Positions 1 through 8,684 of a stretch of DNA of 64,000 nucleotides are shown here, one piece after another. The translations under genes and the position numbers were made by a program. Position 1 is the stretch's first letter; each line of letters starts with the position of its first letter. Below the pieces are notes generated by a model that saw only the letters and a program-made list of their open reading frames with translations, searched no databases and was not told the DNA's origin. The DNA is from Streptomyces radicis (GTDB lineage Bacteria > Actinomycetota > Actinomycetes > Streptomycetales > Streptomycetaceae): the NCBI RefSeq assembly GCF_003626575.1, contig NZ_RBDY01000003.1, positions 62,001 to 126,000 on the forward strand, given 5' to 3'.

Positions 1-47
1 TCCCGCTCCTCCAGCGTGCGGAGCACGAACTCCTGCTGCTTCTCCAT
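1..47 (-). CDS. Glutamine synthetase family protein (N-terminus only)
   Basis: Only the first 15 codons lie in the window, reading MEKQQEFVLRTLEER; the rest runs off the left edge. This N-terminus matches, from memory, the actinobacterial GlnA2-type glutamine synthetase-like proteins, which ligate ammonia or polyamines to glutamate using ATP. A purine-rich stretch lies just upstream of the ATG. The nearby nadE, panB and map genes fit the chromosomal setting I recall for this gene in Streptomyces. Family assignment is likely; the exact substrate cannot be judged from 15 residues. Confidence 0.7.
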   Translation of the reverse strand, partial: MEKQQEFVLRTLEER

Positions 48-366
48 TTCCACCCATCCTCGCTGGTCAGACGGCTCTTCCCCCGCCCGCGGGGTCCTGC
101 GGGGCTCGAAGAGCATCCCATCACAGGATTTCCGCCGCGTTGCGCATGCGCGACCGCGACGGCCCGGCTCCATTGTGGGGTACCCGAGGAGGACCGGCCC
201 AGCCGCGCGGGGGCCGTGGCGACCCCGTTCGGAGGAGGTTCGGGCAACCGCCTGCGGCGGGCCTTCGGCGCGCTCTACTCTCCCTCTCACAGAGCGAGTT
301 GACGCCGTCACGGCTCGTCGCCGACGCGTGCGCCGAGGCCGGTTCCCGGGGCAGTGAGGACCCATC
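48..366. other. Gene-free divergent intergenic region
   Basis: These 319 bases separate the glutamine synthetase-like gene (leftward) from the CvnA-like gene (rightward), so both promoters should lie here. A TTGACG hexamer occurs at 299-304, but I see no convincing -10 partner at normal spacing. GC is high throughout. The ORFs that cross it are shadows without ribosome-binding sites. I see no RNA gene or repeat. Confidence 0.5.
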
Positions 367-1659
367 GTGCATGCCGAACCCTTACCGAGAGACCACCGCA
401 GGGCCGCGACCACGGGACGGTGGGCCGCCGCGCCCGCCCTGGTGGGCCTGCTGGCCGTGGCCGCGGCGCTGCTCGTCGCCGAGGGCGCGCGGCCCGCGGT
501 GCTCGGCTGCGGCGCTGCGGCCACGCTCGCGGTGGGCGCCATGGCGGGCGAGACCGCGCGGCGCGGCAGGCTCGTCGCGGCGCTCGGCGAGCGGCTCGAC
601 CAGCAGGCCGACGACACCGCCACGCTGGTCTACGAGGTGGTGCCGCCCCTGCTCGAGCGGCTGCGCGACGGCGAGGTGGAGGGGGACGTGCTGCCGCCGT
701 TGACGCCGGGCCCGTTCTCCGACGTCCGGATCAGCGCCGCGCACGAGACGCTGCTGTTCGCGCTCGTGGACATGGCCCGCGAGAAGGAGCTGCAACGCGA
801 CTCGGGGAAGCGGGCCATCGTCAACGTCGCGGGCCGCATCCAGTCCGAGATCCACCGGCTCCAGCACCGCGTCGGCGCGATGCAGTTCCGCCATGACAGC
901 CCCGAGCTGATGGGCGAGCTCATGGAGGTCGAGCACGGGGTGAACGTCGCGGGCCGCCACGCCACCGCGTTGGCCGTCCTGGGCGGCGGCACCCCGCTGC
1001 GCCGCAGGCGGCAGCCCGTCCCGCTGTACGACGTGCTGCGCGCGGGCTCGGGCCCGATCACCGAGTACGCGCGCGTCACGCAGCACCACGTGGTGGAGGC
1101 GGCGGTGGTGGGCGAGGCGGTCGAGTCGCTCATGCTCGTGATGGCCGAGCTGCTCGACAACGCCACGCGGTTCTCCCCGCCGAACACCAAGGTCGTGATC
1201 AACGCCCAGGAGGTGGCGCACGGCATCGAGGTGTCCGTCGAGGACTGCGGGGCGGGCCTGACCTCCGAGGCCACCGAGCGCGCCGAGGCCCTGCTGCGGC
1301 AGGGCGTGGACGGCATCGACGTGCTCGACCTGGGCGAGACGGCGCGGATCGGGCTGCGGGTCGCGGGCATCCTGGCCGCGCACCACGGGGCGCGGATCTC
1401 GCTGCGGCCCTCGACGGGGGCCGGGGTACGGGCGGTGGTGTTCCTGCCGGACGAGTTGTTCACGGTCCTGCCCCCCACGGGCCATCCGACGCACGCCAGG
1501 CCGAGCCCGTTCGCGCCCTGGCCGCCAGGACCCGCAGGGTCCGGCGGGTCCGACGGGTCCGGCGGCCGGGGCTGGAGCGCCGACGAGCGCACGCCGAGCG
1601 GGCTGCCCCGGCGCAAGCGCCCGCCCTGGCCCCGGATCGGCGGGCCGCAGCGGCGCTGA
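367..1659 (+). CDS. CvnA-like sensor histidine kinase/ATPase (conservon type)
   Basis: A 430-residue membrane-anchored sensor. Hydrophobic N-terminal segments (about residues 19-55) are followed by a helical region with QHRVGAMQFRHDSPEL and EVEHGVNVAGRHATALAVLGGG. A GHKL-type ATPase domain has the N-box ELLDNATRFSPP (about 261-272), G1 VEDCGAGLT and a G2-like GLRVAGILAAHHG. The tail is Pro/Gly/Arg-rich and probably disordered. Family members are the first gene of Streptomyces conservons (CvnA-B-C-D, often with a P450 as E) and act with a roadblock protein and a small GTPase. Here the roadblock, DUF742 and GTPase genes are absent; the P450 follows after 35 bases. The GTG start is preceded by GAGGA. 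Confidence 0.8.
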   Translation: MHAEPLPRDHRRAATTGRWAAAPALVGLLAVAAALLVAEGARPAVLGCGAAATLAVGAMAGETARRGRLVAALGERLDQQADDTATLVYEVVPPLLERLRDGEVEGDVLPPLTPGPFSDVRISAAHETLLFALVDMAREKELQRDSGKRAIVNVAGRIQSEIHRLQHRVGAMQFRHDSPELMGELMEVEHGVNVAGRHATALAVLGGGTPLRRRRQPVPLYDVLRAGSGPITEYARVTQHHVVEAAVVGEAVESLMLVMAELLDNATRFSPPNTKVVINAQEVAHGIEVSVEDCGAGLTSEATERAEALLRQGVDGIDVLDLGETARIGLRVAGILAAHHGARISLRPSTGAGVRAVVFLPDELFTVLPPTGHPTHARPSPFAPWPPGPAGSGGSDGSGGRGWSADERTPSGLPRRKRPPWPRIGGPQRR

Positions 1660-1694
1660 CCCCATCCCGACCCCGACCCCTCAAGGAGGCCCCC

Positions 1695-3119
1695 GTGTGC
1701 TCCACCTCGTCAGAACCGGCCCGGCGGCCCGAGACCCGGCCGCCCGAGGCCGAGCGGCCCACGTGCCCGGTCGCGCGGCCCGGCCCCGGCGGCGTCCAGC
1801 GGCTCGACGGACGGGCCGTGGCGGCCGAGCCCGCCGCGTTGTTCGAGCGGCTGCGCGCCGAGCACGGGCCCGTGGTGCCGGTGCTGCTCGAAGGCGACGA
1901 GCCCGCGTGGCTGGTCGTCGGGTACCACGAGGTGCTCCATGTGGCGCGCAACCCCCGGCGGTTCAGCCGCGACGGCCGCCTGTGGACCGCGTGGCGCGAG
2001 GGCAGGGTCGGGCCGCAGGCGCCCCTCGCGCCCGTGCTGGCATGGGGCCCCGACTGCGCGCACCAGGACGGCGCGGAGCACCAGCGGCTGCGCGCCGCGG
2101 TCAACGAGAGCCTCGGGCGCTTCGACCGGCGCGGGCTGCGCCGCCTGGTGCGGCGCCACGCCGACCGGCTGATCGACGACTTCGCCGGGGAGGGCCACGC
2201 GGAGCTGCTGTCCCGGTACGCCAGGCGGCTGCCCATGCTGACGCTGACCGAGGTGCTCGGGCTACCACCGGACGAGGGCCCCGGGCTCGTCGAGGCCGGG
2301 CGTCGGCTGCTCCTGGGCGCCGAGGACGCGGTGGCGAACGACCGGCACATCCACCGCGTGCTGCGCGCGACGGTCGAGCGCAAGCACGCGGCGCCCGGGC
2401 ACGACCTGGCGTCCTGGCTGATCGCGCACCCGGCCGACCTGACCGACGACGAGGTGGTCCACCAGCTGCGGCTCGTGCTGGTCGCGGCGAACGAGTCCAC
2501 CACCAACCTCGTCGTCAACACCCTGCGCGTCGTCCTGGCCCATCCCCCGCTGCGCGGCTCGCTGTTCGGCGGCCGGATCACGCTGGCCGCGGCGGTGGAG
2601 CAGGTCCTGTGGGACGAGCCGCCGATCTCGGTGTGCCCTGGCGGCTTCGCGACGCAGGACCTCGAGCTGGGCGGGCAGCGCGTCCACGCCGGTGACGTCC
2701 TGCTCCTCGGCCTGGCGGCGGCCAACGCCGACCCGCGGATCAGACCCTCGCCCCGCGCCTCGACGCACGGGAACCGCTCGCACCTGGCCTTCGCCGGTGG
2801 CCCGCACGAGTGCCCGGGACAGGACATCGGGCGGGCCGTCGCCGTGACCGCGATCGACGCGCTGCTGGGGCGACTGCCCGATGTGCGGCTCGCGGTCGAG
2901 CCCGAGGAGCTGACGTGGTCGGCGTCCACCTGGGCGCGCCATCTGGACGCGCTGCCCGTGGCGTTCACCGCGCGCCGCCCCGCGCCCCGCGCCCCGGCGC
3001 CCGCGCCGCCCGTTCCCCCCGCGCCCCGCGCGGCGCCGCCCGCTAGGCCACCACGGGAGCTCCATCGGCGGGCCGCGCGCGCGGGACGTGCGGCGTTCGC
3101 GCGGCTGCTCGGCCGCTGA
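1695..3119 (+). CDS. Cytochrome P450, CYP157-like, lacking the ExxR motif
   Basis: A 474-residue P450. The heme-binding loop is FAGGPHECPG with the thiolate Cys at residue 373. The I-helix carries AANESTT in place of the usual AGxDTT. The K-helix ExxR motif is replaced by EQVLW (residues 302-306), so the conserved Arg is missing. Conservon P450s of the CYP157 group are known for a similar EQSLW replacement, which supports the assignment. The C-terminal 45 or so residues are Pro/Ala/Arg-rich and overlap the convergent terpene-synthase-like gene by 77 bp. AAGGAGG precedes the GTG start closely. Substrate unknown; it may be non-catalytic or a redox partner of the sensor upstream. Confidence 0.85.
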   Translation: MCSTSSEPARRPETRPPEAERPTCPVARPGPGGVQRLDGRAVAAEPAALFERLRAEHGPVVPVLLEGDEPAWLVVGYHEVLHVARNPRRFSRDGRLWTAWREGRVGPQAPLAPVLAWGPDCAHQDGAEHQRLRAAVNESLGRFDRRGLRRLVRRHADRLIDDFAGEGHAELLSRYARRLPMLTLTEVLGLPPDEGPGLVEAGRRLLLGAEDAVANDRHIHRVLRATVERKHAAPGHDLASWLIAHPADLTDDEVVHQLRLVLVAANESTTNLVVNTLRVVLAHPPLRGSLFGGRITLAAAVEQVLWDEPPISVCPGGFATQDLELGGQRVHAGDVLLLGLAAANADPRIRPSPRASTHGNRSHLAFAGGPHECPGQDIGRAVAVTAIDALLGRLPDVRLAVEPEELTWSASTWARHLDALPVAFTARRPAPRAPAPAPPVPPAPRAAPPARPPRELHRRAARAGRAAFARLLGR

Positions 3120-4101
3120 GCAGGCCCGCGACCGGCGCCGCCGGCGGCGGGCCCGCGGCGTGGCGCGCGGCGCCCCACAGCTGGTTCGCGACCATCCAGG
3201 CGCGCAGCCCCGCCAGGTAGCGCTCCACCGCGGCGACGCCGCGCGCGTCGAGGCGCCAGGCGCCGAGCAGCCCCGGCACGGCGGCGGCCACCGTGCGGAA
3301 CGCCTCGACCCGCTCCCGCGCCAGGTCCACCACCTGGCCCGTCGCCTCGGCGCGCGTGCAGCCCCGCTCGCGCTGGCGGATCAGCACGAGGTTGTGCGGA
3401 TCCCCCGCGGCCTCCGCGCGCTCGGCCGCGTGGACGTCGTCGCACAGGAGGACCACGTCGCCCGCGTGCCGGGTCAGGGCGCGCAGCTCGCGGCTCCAGT
3501 AGGCGGCGGGCGGCACCTCGAAGCGCCCGGCGCGCTCGATCAGGTCGAAGCACGGCGCGGCCCCGACGGCGTGCCCGCGCAGCCCGAGGTAGGCGTCCTC
3601 GCGCGGCCTGACGCCCAGGGCGCGGTTGTGCGCCTCCTGGAGGCGGGCGCGGAGGAAACGCGTCAGGCTCCCCGCCGCGCGCGCCCGCCACGCCGGTGAC
3701 ATCCCGGCAGCGCAGCGCCGCCACACATCGGCGTGGGCGCGCGTGAGGGGCAGGTCGAGCTCGGGCGGGGCGCCGGGCAACCGGTAGGCGATGGCGGCGA
3801 GTTCGGTGGTGATCCGGGTGATCCGCTCCGGCTGGGTGACCCGTGGGTCGCCGTACTGGTCGCCCAGCGTGAAGGCGACGCACACCGCGTCGGTGACCAG
3901 GTCGAGGTCGTCGCCCGCGGCCTCGGGGTGGGCGGAGGAGGCGAGGTCGGCCAGCCGCAGGGCGCGGTAGCGGCGCAGCGCGGCGGCGCCCCTGGCCAGA
4001 CCGTGGCCCACGACCCACTCCAGGTGCCGCTCCCGTGCGCGCTCGGCGTCGGGATTGGCCAGGGCCTGGAAGGGTAGGAGAGAACAGACGTCCTGCGACA
4101 T
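3043..4101 (-). CDS. Terpene synthase-like protein with degenerate metal motifs
   Basis: About 352 residues, the usual size of a bacterial class I terpene synthase, with the family fold evident from YLGLRGHAVGA and GDPHNLVLI. The Asp-rich motif reads GDQYGD (residues 80-85), so the first Asp is Gly. The NSE triad reads DDVHAAERA (221-229), with Ser and Glu both Ala. The C-terminal RY pair is RH. These changes would weaken Mg/diphosphate binding, so it may be a pseudoenzyme or use altered chemistry. I chose the ATG at 4101 because GAAGG lies upstream; an in-frame ATG at 4119 is possible. It converges on the P450 and diverges from nadE. Confidence 0.75.
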   Translation of the reverse strand: MSQDVCSLLPFQALANPDAERARERHLEWVVGHGLARGAAALRRYRALRLADLASSAHPEAAGDDLDLVTDAVCVAFTLGDQYGDPRVTQPERITRITTELAAIAYRLPGAPPELDLPLTRAHADVWRRCAAGMSPAWRARAAGSLTRFLRARLQEAHNRALGVRPREDAYLGLRGHAVGAAPCFDLIERAGRFEVPPAAYWSRELRALTRHAGDVVLLCDDVHAAERAEAAGDPHNLVLIRQRERGCTRAEATGQVVDLARERVEAFRTVAAAVPGLLGAWRLDARGVAAVERYLAGLRAWMVANQLWGAARHAAGPPPAAPVAGLLSGRAAARTPHVPRARPADGAPVVA

Positions 4102-4287
4102 GCCATCCGCCTTCGGCATGGGTCGGCGACGTGGGGTGGCGACCTGGGGTAGCTCTGCCCTCGCGCGCCCCTGGGCAACCCAGGGCGCGGCATCCTGGCC
4201 GAATATGCCGGGCGACGATGTCGATCGGGCCGGTTCGGACGTGGCCTGGGCCCCCATAATGTCAATCAGACGATTAGACTCGGGCGC

Positions 4288-6039
4288 GTGCCACAGCTAC
4301 GTATCGCCCTGAATCAGATCGACTCGACCGTCGGCGACCTCTCCGGCAACGCCGACGCCGTGCTGCGCTGGACCCGGCACGGCGTCGAGCGCGGCGCGCA
4401 CCTGGTGGCGTTCCCCGAGATGATGCTGACCGGCTACCCGGTGGAGGACCTGGCGCTGCGCGCGTCGTTCGTCTCCGCGAGCAGGACAGAGCTGCGGCGC
4501 CTCGCGGCGCGGCTCGCCGACGAGGGGCTCGGCGATGTGCCGGTCGTGGTCGGCCATCTGGACCGGGCGGCCGAGCGGCTCGAGGAGAGCGTCGGCCAGC
4601 CCGCGGGCGCCCCGCGCAACGCCGGCGCGGTGCTCCACCGCGGCGCGGTGGCGCTGACGTTCGCCAAGCACCACCTGCCCAACTACGGCGTGTTCGACGA
4701 GTTCCGCTACTTCGTGCCGGGCGACACGCTGCCCGTGGTGCGGGTGGGCGGCGTCGACGTGGCGCTGGCGATCTGCGAGGACCTGTGGCAGGACGGCGGC
4801 CGGGTCCCCGCGGCGCGCGCGGCCGGGGCCGGGCTGCTGCTGGTGATCAACGCCTCGCCCTACGAGGTGCACAAGGACGACACGCGCCTCGACCTGGTGC
4901 GCAAGCGGGCGCGCGAGGCGGGCTGCACGCTGGCGTACCTCGCGATGGTGGGCGGCCAGGACGAGCTGGTCTTCGACGGCGACACGCTCGTGGTGGACCC
5001 GGAGGGCGACGTGATCGCCCGCGGGCCGCAGTTCGCCGAGGAGTGCGTCCTGCTGGACCTCGACCTGCCCGCCGCCGCCCCCGAGCCGCCCTCTGGGCGG
5101 GTCGAGGACGGCCTCGTGGTGGACCATGTGACGCTCTCGGCCGAGCCGGTGGCGCCCTACCCCGCCGAGCACACCGGCGGCGAGGCCGAACGCCTCGACG
5201 ACACCGAGGAGATGTACCAGGCGCTGGTCGCGGGCGTGCGGGCGTATGTCAGGAAGAACGGCTTCCGCTCGGTCCTGATCGGCATCTCGGGCGGCATCGA
5301 CTCGGCGCTGTGCGCGGCGATCGCGTGCGACGCGCTCGGCCCCGAGAACGTGTTCGGCCTGTCGATGCCGTCCGCGTACTCGTCGGAGCACTCGCGCGAC
5401 GACGCCGCCGAGCTGGCCAGGCGCACGGGCCTCGACCTGTGCACGGTGGCCGTGGGCCCGATGTTCGACGCCTACATGGCGGCCGTCGAGCTCACCGGGC
5501 TCGCCGAGGAGAACCTCCAGTCACGGCTGCGCGGCACGCTCCTGATGGCCGTCTCCAACCAGGACGGCCACATCGTGCTCGCCCCGGGCAACAAGAGCGA
5601 GCTCGCCGTCGGGTACTCCACGCTCTACGGCGACTCGGTGGGCGCGTACGCGCCGATCAAGGACGTGTACAAGACGGGCGTCTACCGGCTGGCGCGCTGG
5701 CGGAACGACGCGGCGAAGCGGCGCGGCGAGACCCCGCCGATCCCGGAGAACTCGATCGCCAAGCCGCCGAGCGCCGAGCTGCGCCCAGGCCAGGTGGACA
5801 CCGACTCGCTGCCGGACTACGACGAGCTCGACGCCGTTCTCACGCTCTACGTCGACCGGGACCAGGGGCGCGCGGAGATCATCGCGGCCGGGCACCCGCC
5901 CGAGCTGGTCACCCGGATCCTGCGGATGGTCGACACGGCCGAGTACAAGCGACGGCAGTACCCGCCGGGCACCAAGATCTCCGCGAAGGTCTTCGGCAAG
6001 GACCGCAGGCTGCCGCTCACCAACCGCTGGCGCGAGTAG
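4288..6039 (+). CDS. nadE: NAD(+) synthase, glutamine-hydrolysing
   Basis: A 583-residue two-domain enzyme of the cytoplasm, last step of NAD synthesis (deamido-NAD + ATP + Gln). The N-terminal nitrilase-type amidase has Glu in FPEMMLTGYP, Lys in AKHHLPNYGVFDE and Cys in LAICEDLW, the expected E-K-C triad. The C-terminal synthetase domain begins near residue 305 and carries the PP-loop GISGGIDSAL. Length is normal for the glutamine-dependent form. The start is GTG. The gene diverges from the terpene-synthase-like gene across 186 bases that must hold its promoter. Confidence 0.96.
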   Translation: MPQLRIALNQIDSTVGDLSGNADAVLRWTRHGVERGAHLVAFPEMMLTGYPVEDLALRASFVSASRTELRRLAARLADEGLGDVPVVVGHLDRAAERLEESVGQPAGAPRNAGAVLHRGAVALTFAKHHLPNYGVFDEFRYFVPGDTLPVVRVGGVDVALAICEDLWQDGGRVPAARAAGAGLLLVINASPYEVHKDDTRLDLVRKRAREAGCTLAYLAMVGGQDELVFDGDTLVVDPEGDVIARGPQFAEECVLLDLDLPAAAPEPPSGRVEDGLVVDHVTLSAEPVAPYPAEHTGGEAERLDDTEEMYQALVAGVRAYVRKNGFRSVLIGISGGIDSALCAAIACDALGPENVFGLSMPSAYSSEHSRDDAAELARRTGLDLCTVAVGPMFDAYMAAVELTGLAEENLQSRLRGTLLMAVSNQDGHIVLAPGNKSELAVGYSTLYGDSVGAYAPIKDVYKTGVYRLARWRNDAAKRRGETPPIPENSIAKPPSAELRPGQVDTDSLPDYDELDAVLTLYVDRDQGRAEIIAAGHPPELVTRILRMVDTAEYKRRQYPPGTKISAKVFGKDRRLPLTNRWRE

Positions 6040-6049
6040 CGGGGGCGCC

Positions 6050-6634
6050 TCACAGGCCAGGCGCGCCCCACACCGGGAACCAGCGGGCCAGCTCGGGCTC
6101 GATCCGCAGGTCGTTCTCGATCAGGGCGCGCGCCTGGAGCTCGAGCCCGTTGTCCCGGCGCTCGACGGCGCCCGGCACGGGCGCGAAGGGGTAGAACGTG
6201 CCGCGCTTGTAGAGGTACACCAGCGCGAGCGGGTGGCCCTCGCGCTCGAACCCCGTGAGCGAGCACAGCAGCTGGGGTCCGAAGCCGCCCTCGGTCAGCA
6301 GGGTGTTGACCGCGTGCAGGTCGTTGACCAGCGCGCCGATGTCCTCGGGGGCGTGGGTGGCGAGCAGCCATGTGTAGCCGTAGGTGTCCTGGCTGAACTC
6401 CACGGGAACGCCACGGCCCGGCGCCGCGTCGGCGTCGAGCAGCTCGCGGACCTCGTCGCGCACGCGGGAGAACGCGCCGCCCTCGACGGAGGCGAAGCAG
6501 ACCGAGCCGCGCCCGGTCGGCCTGAAGCCCGCGCCCGCCTCGAGCGTCACGGCCGCCGACGGCACCGCGAAGAGCTGGTCGAGGTCGGGGCGGACCGGCT
6601 TGCGGCGGCCCAGGATCGCGTCCCAGAAGCCCAT
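6050..6634 (-). CDS. pspAB: PspA-associated protein PspAB
   Basis: A 194-residue soluble protein starting MGFWDAILGRRKPVRPDLDQLF, typical of the actinobacterial PspAB family, which accompanies HtpX and PspA-type membrane stress proteins. No membrane segment or catalytic motif is visible. It lies 7 bases downstream of htpX on the same strand, so the two are almost certainly co-transcribed, which suggests a shared envelope-stress role. The biochemical function of the family is not established. Confidence 0.8.
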   Translation of the reverse strand: MGFWDAILGRRKPVRPDLDQLFAVPSAAVTLEAGAGFRPTGRGSVCFASVEGGAFSRVRDEVRELLDADAAPGRGVPVEFSQDTYGYTWLLATHAPEDIGALVNDLHAVNTLLTEGGFGPQLLCSLTGFEREGHPLALVYLYKRGTFYPFAPVPGAVERRDNGLELQARALIENDLRIEPELARWFPVWGAPGL

Positions 6635-6641
6635 GCGGGGC

Positions 6642-7541
6642 TCACCGCCCCAGCTCGGCGGAGAGCCGCCCGAGCCGGTCGAGGCGCTGCTCGAGCGAGG
6701 GGTGCGAGGACAGCAGCCGCCCGAGGCCGCCCTTGGAGGCGAGCGCGGGGGCGAAGAAGAACGCGTTGAACGGCTCGGCCCTGCGCAGGTCCCGCGTCGG
6801 GATGCGGCCCATCTGGCCCGAGACCTTGGTCAGCGCGGAGGCCAGCGCCGATGGCCGCCCGGTGAGCAGGGCCCCGGCCCGGTCGGCCGACAGCTCGCGG
6901 TAGCGGGACAGCAGCCGGGTCAGCAGGAAGCTGATCACATAGACGACGGCGCTGATCAGGGGGATCAGCAGCAGGAACACATTCTGATTGTTCCGCGCGC
7001 CCCGGCCGAACAGCCCGGTCCAGAGGGCCACGCGGGTGATCAGCCCGGCCAGCACGCCGAGGAACGCCGCGATCGTCATCACGGCCACGTCGCGGTGGGC
7101 GACGTGCGACAGCTCGTGCGCGAGGACGCCCTCGAGCTCGTCGGGCTCGAGGCGGCGCAGCAGCCCGGTGGTGACGCACACCAGCGACTTCCGCTGGCTG
7201 CGCCCGGTGGCGAAGGCGTTGGGCACGTCGGAGTCGGCGATGGCCACGCGCGGCTTGGGCATGTCGGCGAGCGCGCACAGCCGGTCCACGGCCCCGTGCA
7301 GCTCGGGCGCCTGCTCGGGGGTGACCTCGCGGGCGCCCATGCTGAACGCGGCGATCCGGTCGCTGAACCAGAACTGCGCCACGAACAGGCCGCCCACCAG
7401 CAGGATGATCAGCGGCCACGCCTTGCCGAGCGCGGCGATCAGCACGCCGACGAAGACGACGTAGAGCAGCCCGATCAGGAACATCGTCAGCGCCATGCGG
7501 CGGGTGAGCCCCCGGTCGGGCACGTAGCGCGTGCGGGCCAT
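6642..7541 (-). CDS. htpX: Membrane zinc metalloprotease HtpX (M48)
   Basis: About 299 residues. Two N-terminal membrane helices (MALTMFLIGLLYVVFVGVLI and the following AWPLIILLVGGLFVAQF) precede the M48 catalytic motif HELSHVAH. Another hydrophobic segment follows. HtpX degrades misfolded membrane proteins. I chose the ATG at 7541 (MARTRYVPDRG) because GGAGGACAG lies just upstream; the in-frame ATG at 7559 has no such site. It heads an operon with pspAB. A perfect inverted repeat lies in its promoter region. Confidence 0.93.
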   Translation of the reverse strand: MARTRYVPDRGLTRRMALTMFLIGLLYVVFVGVLIAALGKAWPLIILLVGGLFVAQFWFSDRIAAFSMGAREVTPEQAPELHGAVDRLCALADMPKPRVAIADSDVPNAFATGRSQRKSLVCVTTGLLRRLEPDELEGVLAHELSHVAHRDVAVMTIAAFLGVLAGLITRVALWTGLFGRGARNNQNVFLLLIPLISAVVYVISFLLTRLLSRYRELSADRAGALLTGRPSALASALTKVSGQMGRIPTRDLRRAEPFNAFFFAPALASKGGLGRLLSSHPSLEQRLDRLGRLSAELGR

Positions 7542-7572
7542 CGCTGTCCTCCCCTCCATCCGGTCTCTTTCC

Positions 7573-7602
7573 GGAACGTCTCTCTCAAAAGTAAGACGTT
7601 CC
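7573..7602 (-). promoter_or_regulatory. Inverted repeat upstream of htpX (operator or ECF-type promoter candidate)
   Basis: GGAACGTCT at 7573-7581 and AGACGTTCC at 7594-7602 form a perfect 9-bp inverted repeat with a 12-base AT-richer spacer, 32 bases or more upstream of the chosen htpX start. Read toward htpX it also holds GGAAC followed 20 bases later by GTT, which resembles an ECF sigma factor promoter (GGAAY/GTT) but with a spacer slightly long for SigR. It could also act as terminator for neither gene. Function is inferred only. Confidence 0.35.
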
Positions 7603-7625
7603 TGACCAAACCGGAAAAGGGGCCC

Positions 7626-8684
7626 TCAGAGGTCGACGCGGGCCGCGACGGGCAGGTGGTCGCTGCCGGTGGCGGGCAGGGTCCAGGAGGAGACGGGCTC
7701 GAGCTCGCGCACCAGGATCTGGTCGATCCGCGCCATCGGGAACCCGGCGGGCCAGCTGAAGCCGAATCCGGCGCCCGCCGCGCCCTGCGTGGAGCGCAGC
7801 TGCGAGGTCAACGGGGCCAGCGCGCCGTCGTTCATCGTCCCGTTGAGGTCGCCGAGCAGGACGGCCCGCTCGACCGGCTCGGCGGCGATGGCCCGCCCCA
7901 GCATGTCGGCCGCGTCGTCGCGCTGCCCTGCGGTGAACCCCGCGCGGAACTGCACGCGCACGGAAGGGAGATGGGCCACATAGGCGGCGACGGCGCCGTC
8001 CGGCGTGGACACGGTGGTCCGCATCGCGCGCGTCCAGCCCATGCCGATGTCCACGGGCTCGGTGTCGCTCAGCGGGTGGCGGCTCCACAGCCCGACCGTG
8101 CCCTGCACGGTGTGGTAGGGGTGCGTGGCGGCCAGCGCCTCCTCGTAGGCGTCCACGCTGCTCTGCGGCAGCTCCTGGAGGGCGATGAGGTCGGCCCCCG
8201 TGCCGCCGAGCTGCCGCGCGGTGGCCTCGGGGTCGGCGTTCCCTGCGTCGACGTTGTGGCTGACGACCATGAGGGCGCCGCCCGAGCCGGTCTTGTCGAG
8301 CACGAGGCCGCCGAAGAGGTTGAACCACACCAGCAGCGGCACGAGCAGCGCGACCAGGGCGGTCACCGAGCGGCGGACGACCGCGCAGCCGATCAGCACC
8401 GGCACGGCAAGGCCGAGCCAGGGCAGGAACGTCTGGATGAGGCTGCCGAGGTTGCCGATGGTGTTGGGCACCTTGGAGTGCGCCAGCATGATCAACGCGA
8501 GCAGCAGGGCGATGGCCGCGATCACCCAGCCGCGGCGCCAGCGCCCCGTGGCGTCCCGCCAGTGGGGCCGCTCCCGGTCGCCGCCGCCACCGGAGCCGCC
8601 GGGGCCGCCCGAGCCGTCGCCGCCGGAGCCCTTGCCTTCCGGGCCCTCGTCGGGGCGCGTCTGAGGGGTGTACACAGGTGCCAT
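7626..8684 (-). CDS. Membrane-anchored endonuclease/exonuclease/phosphatase family hydrolase
   Basis: About 352 residues. A Gly/Pro-rich cytoplasmic N-terminus is followed by three hydrophobic segments (WVIAAIALLLALIMLA, LGLAVPVLIGCAVV and ALVALLVPLLVWFNLFGG). An EEP domain then carries VVSHNVDAGN, LIALQEL, LLGDLNGTMND and the C-terminal GSDHLPVAARV, supplying the metal-binding Asn/Glu and catalytic Asp/His. The topology places the phosphoesterase outside the membrane. Substrate unknown (DNA, sphingomyelin-like lipid or nucleotide are family options). GAGGG lies upstream of the chosen ATG; the ORF extends further without a ribosome site. Confidence 0.85.
   Translation of the reverse strand: MAPVYTPQTRPDEGPEGKGSGGDGSGGPGGSGGGGDRERPHWRDATGRWRRGWVIAAIALLLALIMLAHSKVPNTIGNLGSLIQTFLPWLGLAVPVLIGCAVVRRSVTALVALLVPLLVWFNLFGGLVLDKTGSGGALMVVSHNVDAGNADPEATARQLGGTGADLIALQELPQSSVDAYEEALAATHPYHTVQGTVGLWSRHPLSDTEPVDIGMGWTRAMRTTVSTPDGAVAAYVAHLPSVRVQFRAGFTAGQRDDAADMLGRAIAAEPVERAVLLGDLNGTMNDGALAPLTSQLRSTQGAAGAGFGFSWPAGFPMARIDQILVRELEPVSSWTLPATGSDHLPVAARVDL

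Noticed and set aside
1460-4018. Very long antisense ORF (about 850 codons) across the sensor, P450 and terpene-synthase-like genes
   Set aside because: High GC removes stop codons in the wobble-complement frame. It has no ribosome site and its sequence is Arg/Pro/Gly-rich without domains.
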